Shown one piece after another: positions 1 to 6,241 of a stretch of 6,626 bases of DNA. The stretch lies in contig QQUO01000007.1 in assembly GCA_008501575.1 (NCBI GenBank), forward strand, positions 1 to 6,626, given 5' to 3'. Below the pieces are notes generated by a model. It was not told the origin of the DNA. It saw only the letters and a list, made by a program, of their open reading frames with translations, and did no database searches. Each line of letters starts with the position of its first letter. The stretch's first letter is position 1. The position numbers were made by a program, and so were the translations under genes. The stretch is from Pseudomonadota bacterium. Lineage in GTDB: Bacteria > Pseudomonadota > Gammaproteobacteria > Xanthomonadales > Marinicellaceae.

Positions 1-1585
1 TGTTGCCTGAAGTATTTCCAGAACCATCAATCACTTGTACATTGATACCATTAAATACTGCAGTGTCATAACCATCGTAACTGTCTAAGCCCAAAAAGCC
101 ATCTAAACTCAATACGGTATTGGCCAGGATTTGGTTGATTTCAGTTTCTGCTTGGTTCAGGTCGCTGCCAATTTGAAATACCGAATTATCCAGAGTGTTG
201 TAATCATTGAGTAGCTGATTAATGGAGTTTTGTTGACTGATGTTGGTATTGGATTGGGTTGTGACTACAGCAGACAGTTGACTCAAGGCCAGTGTATTGG
301 CATCGGTGTCAGTGGTTAATTGATTGATTGAGTTACTGTGGTTTGTGGTAGTTGTGATGAGTTGTGTGATTGCTTCATTACTTGTGCTGTTACTGCTGCT
401 GTTGGTAATGTTCATTCCACCACTGATGGTTGCACCGGTTGCTGAAGTTGAATTTTGTTGTCCTCCAGTAACGCTGGAATTAATACCTGATGCGGTGTTT
501 CGCACACCACCGCTGACCACTGCATAAGAACCTGAAGCGCTATTGCGATCACCGCCCAATACATTGGCATAAGGTGCATTACTGATGCCTGAAATGCCGG
601 CAACTATTGAGCCATAATCATCGTAAGAATGGCCACTGCCAACAATTAAATTATGTGACCCCCGATGCACATTGTTGTCCCAGATTTGGTTGTTGGTTTC
701 GCATGATTGTTGAGTCGTGTATGCTGGATTTGAACAAAAATCCAAAGAAAATGAATCATCTTCATTGTAACCAACAATCAAATTACCTAAACCATTGATT
801 AATCCATGGGTATCGCCACTGCCATCGGTAATCTGCACATTGATACTATTAAACAAAGCTGTGGCATACCCATCATAACTATCCAGCGATAAATAACCAT
901 CGAGTTGTAACACTGTATTGTTTTGCATGGCAAGCGAATCCAGTTCAAGTTGTTCAATGGTGGTTTGTTGTATACTGTTAATGGATACTGCGGCACTGAC
1001 CTCAGTTTGTAATTGTGTAATGTCGGTTTGTTGACTGGCAATGTTGGAATTTGCGGTCCCTAAGTCTGATTGTAACTGTGTGATGTTGGTTTGTTGAGTT
1101 GAATTGATTGCTACCGCCGCATTTAAATCGGTTTGTATTTGATTCATATTGGTTTGTTGGTTAGCGATGAGGGTGTTTGCGGCACTTAGGTCTGATTGTA
1201 ATTGGTTAATGGTGTTTTGTTGAGCGCCATTAATAATCACCGCTGCATTCAGATCAGCTTGTAGCTGTGTAATGCTGGTTTGATGACTGGCTATGGTGGT
1301 ATTTGCGGTGTTTAGATTGGTTTGTAATTGTGCTGTTGTGGCTTGTAAATTAACCACTGTGGCTTCCAGTGTATCCAGCCTAATGTTGTTACTGGCCAAA
1401 ACGGGTTCTATGCCATCAAGCCGAGCGTCATTGTCATCAACCGCGACTTCCAACGCAGTAAAGTTGGCATTAACCGCTGCCGCAATGGCCGGTTGATTCG
1501 CAACAAAGTTATTGGGAATGTCGACATCAGCCGCAAGTATCTGTGGCGCCCAAAAGGCACTGACTATTAATATAAATGTACGCAT
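1..1585 (-). CDS. Secreted coiled-coil / YadA-head-like fibre or adhesin protein, 3' part beyond the window
   Basis: The frame is open for 528 codons from the ATG at 1585 to the window edge, so the C-terminus is missing. AGGA lies 6 nt before this ATG; an in-frame ATG at 1609 has no such site. Residues 1-19 look like a signal peptide (hydrophobic FILIVSAFW, cleavage near ILAA). Residues 29-51 contain PAIAAAVNANFTALEVAVDD, an N-terminal motif I recall from bacterial surface or fibre-like proteins. Residues 82-207 are six 21-residue heptad repeats (coiled coil). Residues 229-257 are a connector with LDSYDGY. Residues 262-392 resemble a YadA-type left-handed beta-roll head: NLIVG, then GG at 344, 359, 374 and 389, each followed by an N and an ASG-like turn. 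A second coil (about 404-488) and a second connector (495-523) follow. An exported, probably trimeric fibre is inferred; the membrane anchor is not visible. Substrate and partner are unknown. A phage-tail-fibre-like origin is an alternative, but no phage genes are nearby. Confidence 0.85.
   Translation of the reverse strand, partial: MRTFILIVSAFWAPQILAADVDIPNNFVANQPAIAAAVNANFTALEVAVDDNDARLDGIEPVLASNNIRLDTLEATVVNLQATTAQLQTNLNTANTTIASHQTSITQLQADLNAAVIINGAQQNTINQLQSDLSAANTLIANQQTNMNQIQTDLNAAVAINSTQQTNITQLQSDLGTANSNIASQQTDITQLQTEVSAAVSINSIQQTTIEQLELDSLAMQNNTVLQLDGYLSLDSYDGYATALFNSINVQITDGSGDTHGLINGLGNLIVGYNEDDSFSLDFCSNPAYTTQQSCETNNQIWDNNVHRGSHNLIVGSGHSYDDYGSIVAGISGISNAPYANVLGGDRNSASGSYAVVSGGVRNTASGINSSVTGGQQNSTSATGATISGGMNITNSSSNSTSNEAITQLITTTTNHSNSINQLTTDTDANTLALSQLSAVVTTQSNTNISQQNSINQLLNDYNTLDNSVFQIGSDLNQAETEINQILANTVLSLDGFLGLDSYDGYDTAVFNGINVQVIDGSGNTSGN
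17..121 (-). repeat. Second copy of the LDSYDGY connector module
   Basis: Residues 489-523 of the fibre protein, including LDGFLGLDSYDGY followed by FNGINVQVIDGSG. It matches the copy at 815-919 at most positions and again follows a coiled-coil-like stretch, so a second head domain probably begins just outside the window. Confidence 0.85.
815..919 (-). repeat. First copy of the LDSYDGY connector module
   Basis: Residues 223-257 of the fibre protein, including LDGYLSLDSYDGY followed by FNSINVQITDGSG. It joins the first coiled-coil stalk to the first beta-roll head. A close copy lies at 17-121, exactly 798 bp (266 residues) further along the gene. Confidence 0.85.
965..1342 (-). repeat. Six 63-bp (21-residue) coiled-coil repeats in an alternating A/B pattern
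   Basis: Residues 82-207 of the fibre protein fall into six exact 21-residue units with the pattern T-x-I-x-Q-L-Q-x-D-L-x-x-A. Hydrophobic or Ala residues recur at unit positions 3, 6, 10, 13 and 17, and position 20 is Gln or His, a perfect 3-4 heptad spacing. Units 1, 3 and 5 continue as A-N-x-x-I-A, while units 2, 4 and 6 continue as A-A-V-x-I-N, so the true period is 42 residues (126 bp) repeated three times. The nucleotide copies have diverged, so the duplication is old and kept by selection on the protein. Confidence 0.85.
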
Positions 1586-1608
1586 GGTTTTTCCTGTTTT
1601 ATTGTTCA

Positions 1609-1637
1609 TCAATAAGGCATACAGGAAATCCAGTCAA
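1609..1637 (-). promoter_or_regulatory. Possible sigma70-type promoter of the fibre gene
   Basis: On the minus strand, TTGACT (1637-1632) is followed after 17 nt by TATTGA (1614-1609). The -35 box matches consensus at 5 of 6 positions, but the -10 box at only 3 of 6, so this is a weak call. Transcription would start about 15-20 nt before the ATG at 1585. No better pair was seen in the 1586-1873 gap. Confidence 0.25.
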
Positions 1638-1782
1638 ATCACTTCATTACTGTGGATTTTTATTTATATGACGATACCTATTTTGCTGTAGGACGGGGTT
1701 TGCTTTGTTTTAATAGGGCAAAATCTCAATAGGCTGCTCGGAGTTATTTATAAACGGGTCCTTGTGTTAACTGGTGATTTAA

Positions 1783-1824
1783 ATAAAGGAATCAGTACCA
1801 AATGGTACTTATTGACCCCTTTAT
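1783..1824 (-). terminator. Long RNA hairpin between the small CCGGCS gene and the fibre gene, possible terminator
   Basis: On the minus strand an 11-nt arm ATAAAGGGGTC pairs with GATTCCTTTAT, and inside it AGTACCA pairs with TGGTACT around a TT centre, with a 4-nt AATA bulge on one side. Two of the outer pairs are G-U wobbles that form only in RNA transcribed leftward, which favours a minus-strand transcript structure. It lies about 50 nt after the stop of the CCGGCS gene and 198 nt before the fibre start. The following sequence TTAAAT is only weakly U-rich, so it may be a 3'-end hairpin or processing element rather than a classical terminator. Confidence 0.4.
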
Positions 1825-1873
1825 GTTTATTTTAACGGCTGATATGGTTTAGTTTTTTAGTGACTGTTGATAG

Positions 1874-2047
1874 TTAAGAACAACCGCCGCAACAAACACC
1901 GTCTTCACCATGTTTTGCTTTCTTTTCAGTGGCTGGCGCATGTTCTGATGCGGCTTGAGTAAGTGTATCTTCTTTTTGGACTGACGCTGTTTTCACTGCT
2001 TGTTTTTCGGTGTTGCTTGTAAACATATTCTTGAATATTTTAATCAT
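1874..2047 (-). CDS. Small CCGSCS-motif-like cysteine protein, 57 aa
   Basis: A 57-codon frame runs from the ATG at 2047 to the TAA at 1874-1876. AAGG lies 9 nt before the ATG. The protein starts MIKIFKNMF, a short amphipathic stretch, then has a polar Glu/Lys/Ala-rich middle, and ends HGEDGVCCGGCS. Three of the last six residues are cysteine. Size, layout and tail match what I recall of the uncharacterised CCGSCS motif protein family of gammaproteobacteria (here GGCS instead of GSCS); this is from memory, not a search. The clustered thiols suggest metal binding, a redox role or a modification site, but no function is established. There is no signal peptide, so it is probably cytoplasmic. It has its own promoter (2110-2138) and lies 144 nt downstream of the Cys/Met-type PLP enzyme in the same direction. 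A distal ATG (codon 8) is a less likely start. Confidence 0.8.
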   Translation of the reverse strand: MIKIFKNMFTSNTEKQAVKTASVQKEDTLTQAASEHAPATEKKAKHGEDGVCCGGCS

Positions 2048-2085
2048 GGGTGTGACCTTAAATTATCTAAATATTAAATTAAATA

Positions 2086-2101
2086 GTGCCGGTGTCGGCG
2101 C
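2086..2101 (-). other. Small GC-rich hairpin in the leader of the CCGGCS gene
   Basis: On the minus strand GCGCCG and CGGCAC flank an ACAC loop, with one C-A mismatch in a six-pair stem, in otherwise AT-rich DNA. It sits at the predicted 5' end of the small-gene transcript, about 38 nt before its ATG. It could stabilise the mRNA end or be chance. Confidence 0.25.
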
Positions 2102-2109
2102 AAATTTGA

Positions 2110-2138
2110 AGTATAGGCTTAACGTACAGCCGTGACAA
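2110..2138 (-). promoter_or_regulatory. Sigma70-type promoter of the CCGGCS small gene
   Basis: On the minus strand TTGTCA (2138-2133) and TATACT (2115-2110) are separated by exactly 17 nt, each matching consensus at 5 of 6 positions. Transcription would begin near 2103, giving a leader of about 55 nt before the ATG at 2047. This is the best promoter-like pair in the window and argues that the small gene is transcribed independently of the upstream PLP enzyme. Confidence 0.6.
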
Positions 2139-2151
2139 TACAATACGGTAT

Positions 2152-2181
2152 GGACAAGCAGTTTGATTGCTCTATTTGTCC
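2152..2181 (-). repeat. Inverted repeat just after the PLP-enzyme stop, weak terminator candidate
   Basis: GGACAA (2152-2157) and TTGTCC (2176-2181) form a six-pair stem, with an inner GCA/TGC pairing. It begins 10 nt after the stop codon of the PLP enzyme. No T-run follows on the minus strand, so intrinsic termination here is uncertain. Confidence 0.3.
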
Positions 2182-2191
2182 AAAAGTTGAT

Positions 2192-4045
2192 TCATATCAA
2201 ATTATGTTTATGACAAAATACTTTAAAAGACTTTGTGAGTAATGCCACATTCGTATCGGGTGAAACGGAAACCCTGACCACGTAATCTTTGTCTTCTTCT
2301 TTGGTGGTGCCTTGCGTTGAGGTGGCCGGAATGGTCCAGTAACTGCCTTTGAGTTGTCCATAGCTGACACAGTTTTTACAATCTTCCGGGTGCTTGTTAA
2401 TCATGAATTCAATCAATTTTTTATTCAGCTCTTTTTGAAGTTCTTGACGCGCTTGTGGGCTTTCTGCATCGACCGGTAGGTCGAGGGAAAACACCGAAGG
2501 TTTAAATCCTTTTTGCGCCATCTCATCCGTGACATAAAAAATCTTGGCTTTGGGTATGATGGCTTGCACCTGCCGGACAAATTCACGGGTATTTTGGTAG
2601 GCCTTGACGATGCGTTCGGGCATGGAGGGCATGGTTTCAGCCAGTGTATTGAGTTGATTGGCATCGGCCTGGTTGTCTGATAACTGCAAATGGGCGGCGA
2701 TTAATGGCATTAAATCATCCGCCGCCTGGTTGGCTGCACAATAGCCGGCGATACAGCGGCCGCCACTGGGGAATTTTGAACCGCTGGCAAATGAAATTGT
2801 TTTCACGGTGTTGAGTTGGCTGTCAGAATGTAATAACGTCACATTGGGACAGAAGGTTTGATCCACCATAAAAACCGGTTGCACAGCGGCGCCACCATTG
2901 GGTGTTTGTCGTTGTTGGCTGAGCGTTTCGCTCAAAGCGGTCATGTCGGGTACTTCGACCCTTGGGTTGGTGGGGATTTCAGCCAATACAATCGGTACGC
3001 CATCAACTTCCGCAACCGACGCTAAAGCCGTCTCTAAGCTGTTAACTAAATCAGCGCCACCATCAACCAATAAATCGACAATGTCTGCTTGCTGGATTAA
3101 ATCTGCCACCCGTCGGGATTGGTCATTGGTGCCGCCATAGCAGTTAGGTGGTAATATAATTTTAATCGACTTGTCAGGGTGTGCTGTGCGGGCATTTTCG
3201 ACCAGGCCCATTAAAATGGCGTATTGAATGGACAAACCACTGGATGCCACCAACGGCGTGGAAGCACTGCCGGTGTTGTCTTGAATGCATTTGGCCACAG
3301 TCATTGCAGCTTGTTTATTAACTGTAGCAATTGGGGCTTCGTTACCAACCAATTCATGCAAAACCTGTAAACAGTTCGCGGGTGACATGGCGATGGTTTC
3401 CCGTCTTCTGACATGTTGCACCGCACTGACCAGCTGTGCTGAATCGGATTTGTGAATAATGATAACAGAACCCAGCGCAGGGTGGATGTTAATGGTTTGG
3501 TCAATATGTGGGTTTTTCTTTAGCGGCTCATTGAACGACTGTTGGGTGACATAAATCACACTGCCATCATTATGTTGTGGGATTTTATCGCAATTTTTGA
3601 CCTGGGTTAATTGGTATTGATAACCATAGATGGTTTTAAGTCTGGATTCGTCAATAAGCGGTGATGCGTCACCATCGTAATAAATATAGGTGGCTTTATT
3701 ATTCAGGGCATTGTGACGCAAAATAGCCAGAATAGGCATGGTTTTTGACGCAAAGGTTATAAGCTGTTGTTCGTTAACCTGATTAATCTCGGCCAAAACC
3801 CATTCCAGTAAACTGGATAGCTGATGTCCTAAACGGATGTAGTCATAGGCTGTGGGTAGATTTTTGAGGTCGTCGCTGTTAATGGTGTCGGCTGCAATAA
3901 GTTTTTTTAATTCGTCTAAAAACTCAATTTTGGCTTTGGATTCATTGTAAATATCGAGGCGATGGGTGGTGAGTTTAAGCCAATCTTGTGGCAGGTTTTT
4001 CAGCAGCGCTTTGATTGATTCCAGTGTATTGGTGCTTGTATTCAA
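2192..4045 (-). CDS. PLP-dependent Cys/Met-metabolism (trans-sulfuration) family enzyme with a long N-terminal extension
   Basis: The chosen TTG start at 4045 gives 617 residues; GGAGAG at 4050-4055 is well placed for it. A TTG at 4057 would add four residues but has only a weak site, and a stop lies two codons upstream of it. From about residue 200 the protein follows cystathionine gamma-synthase/lyase layout: SPANCLQVLHELVG, S269-G270 (phosphate-binding region), PNCYGG with Y303, EIPTNP (356-361), cofactor-ring Asp in VDQTF (D395), Schiff-base lysine in SGSKF (K424), then IPATSTQ (572-578) and VVRVSVSP with R591 for the substrate carboxylate. Usual family length is 380-430, so about 200 N-terminal residues are extra and unrecognised; fungal STR2-type synthases have a comparable size. 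C556 and C559 form a CxxC just before the substrate loop. Substrate cannot be told (synthase, lyase or other); cytoplasmic. It is probably a separate transcription unit, because the terminator at 4185-4210 lies upstream. Confidence 0.8.
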   Translation of the reverse strand: MNTSTNTLESIKALLKNLPQDWLKLTTHRLDIYNESKAKIEFLDELKKLIAADTINSDDLKNLPTAYDYIRLGHQLSSLLEWVLAEINQVNEQQLITFASKTMPILAILRHNALNNKATYIYYDGDASPLIDESRLKTIYGYQYQLTQVKNCDKIPQHNDGSVIYVTQQSFNEPLKKNPHIDQTINIHPALGSVIIIHKSDSAQLVSAVQHVRRRETIAMSPANCLQVLHELVGNEAPIATVNKQAAMTVAKCIQDNTGSASTPLVASSGLSIQYAILMGLVENARTAHPDKSIKIILPPNCYGGTNDQSRRVADLIQQADIVDLLVDGGADLVNSLETALASVAEVDGVPIVLAEIPTNPRVEVPDMTALSETLSQQRQTPNGGAAVQPVFMVDQTFCPNVTLLHSDSQLNTVKTISFASGSKFPSGGRCIAGYCAANQAADDLMPLIAAHLQLSDNQADANQLNTLAETMPSMPERIVKAYQNTREFVRQVQAIIPKAKIFYVTDEMAQKGFKPSVFSLDLPVDAESPQARQELQKELNKKLIEFMINKHPEDCKNCVSYGQLKGSYWTIPATSTQGTTKEEDKDYVVRVSVSPDTNVALLTKSFKVFCHKHNLI

Positions 4046-4049
4046 TGAT

Positions 4050-4055
4050 CTCTCC
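4050..4055 (-). promoter_or_regulatory. Ribosome binding site that decides the TTG start of the PLP enzyme
   Basis: GGAGAG on the minus strand lies 4 nt before the TTG at 4045. If translation began at the TTG at 4057 this site would be inside the coding region and the only upstream purine stretch would be TAAAG, too close to that codon. There is no ATG near the 5' end of the frame. Confidence 0.55.
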
Positions 4056-4081
4056 AAACTTTAAGACAGGTGATGACGAAG

Positions 4082-4104
4082 ATATCATGATATGGGCAAT
4101 TGCC
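4082..4104. promoter_or_regulatory. Pair of adjacent perfect palindromes, possible operator
   Basis: ATATCATGATAT (4082-4093) and GGCAATTGCC (4095-4104) are perfect palindromes of 12 and 10 bp separated by one base. The first overlaps the predicted -10 box of the PLP-enzyme promoter and the second fills the spacer, where a dimeric repressor would block RNA polymerase. No regulator is identified in the window. Confidence 0.4.
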
Positions 4105-4114
4105 GCTAGTTCAA
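4087..4114 (-). promoter_or_regulatory. Likely promoter of the PLP enzyme
   Basis: On the minus strand TTGAAC (4114-4109) and TATCAT (4092-4087) are spaced by 16 nt, matching consensus at 4 and 5 of 6 positions. Transcription would begin near 4080 and give a leader of about 35 nt. It lies downstream of the protease terminator, as an independent promoter should. Confidence 0.4.
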
Positions 4115-4184
4115 CATCAGTTCTCAATTTACCGAAGACATAATATAAAGTTAATGTGAAAATATAACTGTCTTAAATCAGTGC

Positions 4185-4210
4185 AAAAAAAAGGGAGGCC
4201 AGGGCCTCCC
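4185..4210 (-). terminator. Rho-independent terminator of the subtilase gene
   Basis: On the minus strand GGGAGGCC and GGCCTCCC form a perfect 8-bp GC-rich stem around CT and are followed directly by eight T residues (4192-4185). It starts 30 nt after the TAA of the protease. There is no T-run on the other side, so it works for leftward transcription only. Confidence 0.95.
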
Positions 4211-4240
4211 AAATATATTGCATGATTAAGTTATTATGTT

Positions 4241-6241
4241 TTAATCGTTAAATTGAATGCTCCATGAGTCGATATAACCACCATCCCGGTAGGAGTGATC
4301 GGTCACTTCTAAACGCCATTGGCCCGATGATTCTAAGGTGCCGCCGTTCAGATTAACATTCAGGAGTAAGTTATCACCGCTGTCCGATGGATTGTTTCTG
4401 GCATGGACAGTACCGCTGGCACCTGTTGGTGTGAATATCTTCACTGACAAGTCACCACGGTAGGTGTGCTTAATGTCTGCTTTAACGGTGATGCTGCCAA
4501 TACCGCCAGAACGATTAACATTGATGTAGGAATTAACCACACTGGCTGCACCGGAAGAAATGGTGACATTGGAGGTGTTTTCGAAGAAATTACTGCCACC
4601 ACCGCCACCGCCGGCTGTATAGCTACCCACCAGACTGACGTTCGAATATGAACTGTAGCCTCTCAACATCACATGGTACGTGCCGGCCTGAACATTACTG
4701 ATGTTACAGGTTTCATTGTTACCGGATCGATAGGGGCGACAATCATAAGACGAAGTGGTTGGTTTACTGCCGAAGCGAACATACATATCGGCATCACCAG
4801 AGCCACCACTCATGACAAAGCTCAGATTGCTTGCACCCGCTGGAACTTGTAATGTGAAGAACGTCTGTGAGCCGGAAGCACCTGATAGTCCTGTTTTTGC
4901 TGTACCATTGCTTAAGGTGCCGTCAATGGGTCCGGGTCCCGGACCGCCGCTGTCACTGAAATTATTTAATAACAGGTTCGGCGAGCCGGAACGGGCATCG
5001 GATACTTTATTCGGAATTGCTGCGTTTTCAATCGCGGCTTCAACTTGTGAAGGCGATGCGTTGGGAAATTCATCCAAATAAAGTGCTGCGACACCGGCCA
5101 CATGAGGCGAGGCCATTGAGGTACCGCTGATGGTGTTGGTGGCTGAGTTGCTGGTTGACCAGGTTGATGTAATGGAAGAACCCGGCGCATAAATATCAAG
5201 ACAAGAACCATAATTCGAGAATGATGATCTGGAATCAGAACTTGTTGTTGAACCCACCGTAATGGCACTGGCGGCTCTGGCAGGCGAATAGGAACAGGCA
5301 TTGCTGTTGTCATTACCGGCTGCGACCACCATGGTGATGCCTTGAGATACTGCTGAATTAACGGCATTGTCGAGTGCAGAACTGGCGCCACCACCTAAAC
5401 TCATGTTGGCGACAGCGGGTTTGATGTGATTGCCGGCAACCCAATCAACACCACCGATAACACCTGAATTTGTACCTGAACCATCACAGCCCAGTACCCG
5501 CACGGCATAAATTGTGGCATCTTTGGCGACGCCATAAGTGGTTGAACCAATGGTGCCGGCCACATGTGTGCCGTGACCCTGACAGTCGTTGGTGCCATTG
5601 CCATCGTTAATGGCGGTGTAACCGGAGCGTCCCCGGTTGCCAAACTGGTTATGGCTAATTCTGACACCTGTGTCAATTACGTAAGCATTCACGCCGGTAC
5701 CATCGTAATCATAGCTATATGTGCTGTTTAAAGGTAAGTCGGCTTGGTCAATTCGATCCAAACCCCAGGTGGCATTGTTTTGTGTGGCACCAATGGTAAC
5801 CACTTGATCGGCCTCAATGTAATCAACCCGTGGATCCCTTAATAAGGATTCAACATGTTTAAGGGATTGGGATTGAACCACAAAACCATTGATGGCTGAT
5901 GAGTAGGTTTGTGTCAAAGCGCCACGGGCCTGCGTGGCCAACGCCACACCAATATCTTGTACCACTGCGGCACGAGCTTCAGCCAATGTGAAGTTGGCAG
6001 TAACCTGTTGCACCGCTGATTCGTTCACTGTACTGTCTTTTAATACAACAATGTATTGATTAGGTATTTTCGTGCTTAAGTTCATACCTTGTATTTGAGG
6101 CACAGATGAATAGGAATGGTCACTGATTTGAGCCATACCAATCTGACAAGTTGCTGCCAGAGTGATTGTGGCTAAAGATCTTGAAATTGCGTTTCTTAAT
6201 TTAATTTTTGGCGAACGCACACCATAATCTAATTTTTTCAT
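4241..6241 (-). CDS. Secreted subtilisin-like (S8, proteinase K/aqualysin type) serine protease with PPC and P domains
   Basis: 666 residues, ATG at 6241 preceded by GAGGAGAG about 9 nt upstream. It is an exported endopeptidase expected to act outside the cell. Domains in order: signal peptide with a long basic n-region (1 to about 37, cleavage near GMA-Q); I9 inhibitor propeptide (about 60-148, IPNQYIVVLKD to DYIEADQ); S8 catalytic domain (about 160-425); PGPGP linker; PPC domain (about 442-541, DADMYVRFG to LRGYSSYS); six-glycine linker (544-549); P/homoB domain (about 551-664, HTYRGDL, W642, SYRDGGYIDSWSI). The catalytic triad is complete: D190 in VIDTG, H223 in GHGTHVAG, S375 in GTSMASPH, with oxyanion N310 in AAGN. 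Cysteine pairs C220/C251 and C316/C347 have the spacing of the two disulfides of the aqualysin and cold-adapted Vibrio proteinase group. C501/C512 may pair in the PPC domain. Both C-terminal domains are commonly removed during maturation. All key residues are present; the family is certain, the natural substrate unknown. Confidence 0.97.
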   Translation of the reverse strand: MKKLDYGVRSPKIKLRNAISRSLATITLAATCQIGMAQISDHSYSSVPQIQGMNLSTKIPNQYIVVLKDSTVNESAVQQVTANFTLAEARAAVVQDIGVALATQARGALTQTYSSAINGFVVQSQSLKHVESLLRDPRVDYIEADQVVTIGATQNNATWGLDRIDQADLPLNSTYSYDYDGTGVNAYVIDTGVRISHNQFGNRGRSGYTAINDGNGTNDCQGHGTHVAGTIGSTTYGVAKDATIYAVRVLGCDGSGTNSGVIGGVDWVAGNHIKPAVANMSLGGGASSALDNAVNSAVSQGITMVVAAGNDNSNACSYSPARAASAITVGSTTSSDSRSSFSNYGSCLDIYAPGSSITSTWSTSNSATNTISGTSMASPHVAGVAALYLDEFPNASPSQVEAAIENAAIPNKVSDARSGSPNLLLNNFSDSGGPGPGPIDGTLSNGTAKTGLSGASGSQTFFTLQVPAGASNLSFVMSGGSGDADMYVRFGSKPTTSSYDCRPYRSGNNETCNISNVQAGTYHVMLRGYSSYSNVSLVGSYTAGGGGGGSNFFENTSNVTISSGAASVVNSYINVNRSGGIGSITVKADIKHTYRGDLSVKIFTPTGASGTVHARNNPSDSGDNLLLNVNLNGGTLESSGQWRLEVTDHSYRDGGYIDSWSIQFND

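Noticed and set aside
324..527. Plus-strand frame rich in Leu and Val that looks like a membrane protein
   Set aside because: It is the antisense of the Thr/Asn/Ser-rich fibre gene, whose frame is continuous for 528 codons with signal peptide and repeats; there is no ribosome binding site.
1..1585. Reading the short regular repeats at the left end as a CRISPR array
   Set aside because: The repeats are diverged at DNA level, have no constant repeat with unique spacers, and make sense as protein heptads in one open frame.
1680..1724. ATTTTGC (1680-1686) and GCAAAAT (1718-1724) inverted repeat
   Set aside because: The arms are short and AT-rich with a spacer of more than 30 bases; chance occurrence is likely and no promoter or terminator feature goes with it.
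4966..5394. 142-codon minus-strand frame inside the protease
   Set aside because: It overlaps the catalytic domain in another frame, is Pro/Met/Gln-rich without domains, and the protease frame is fully conserved through this stretch.
6115..6160. Possible lipoprotein cysteine (C32) in the protease signal peptide
   Set aside because: The residues before it (L-A-A-T-C) do not fit a lipobox because Thr is at -1; a standard cleavage after GMA is more plausible.
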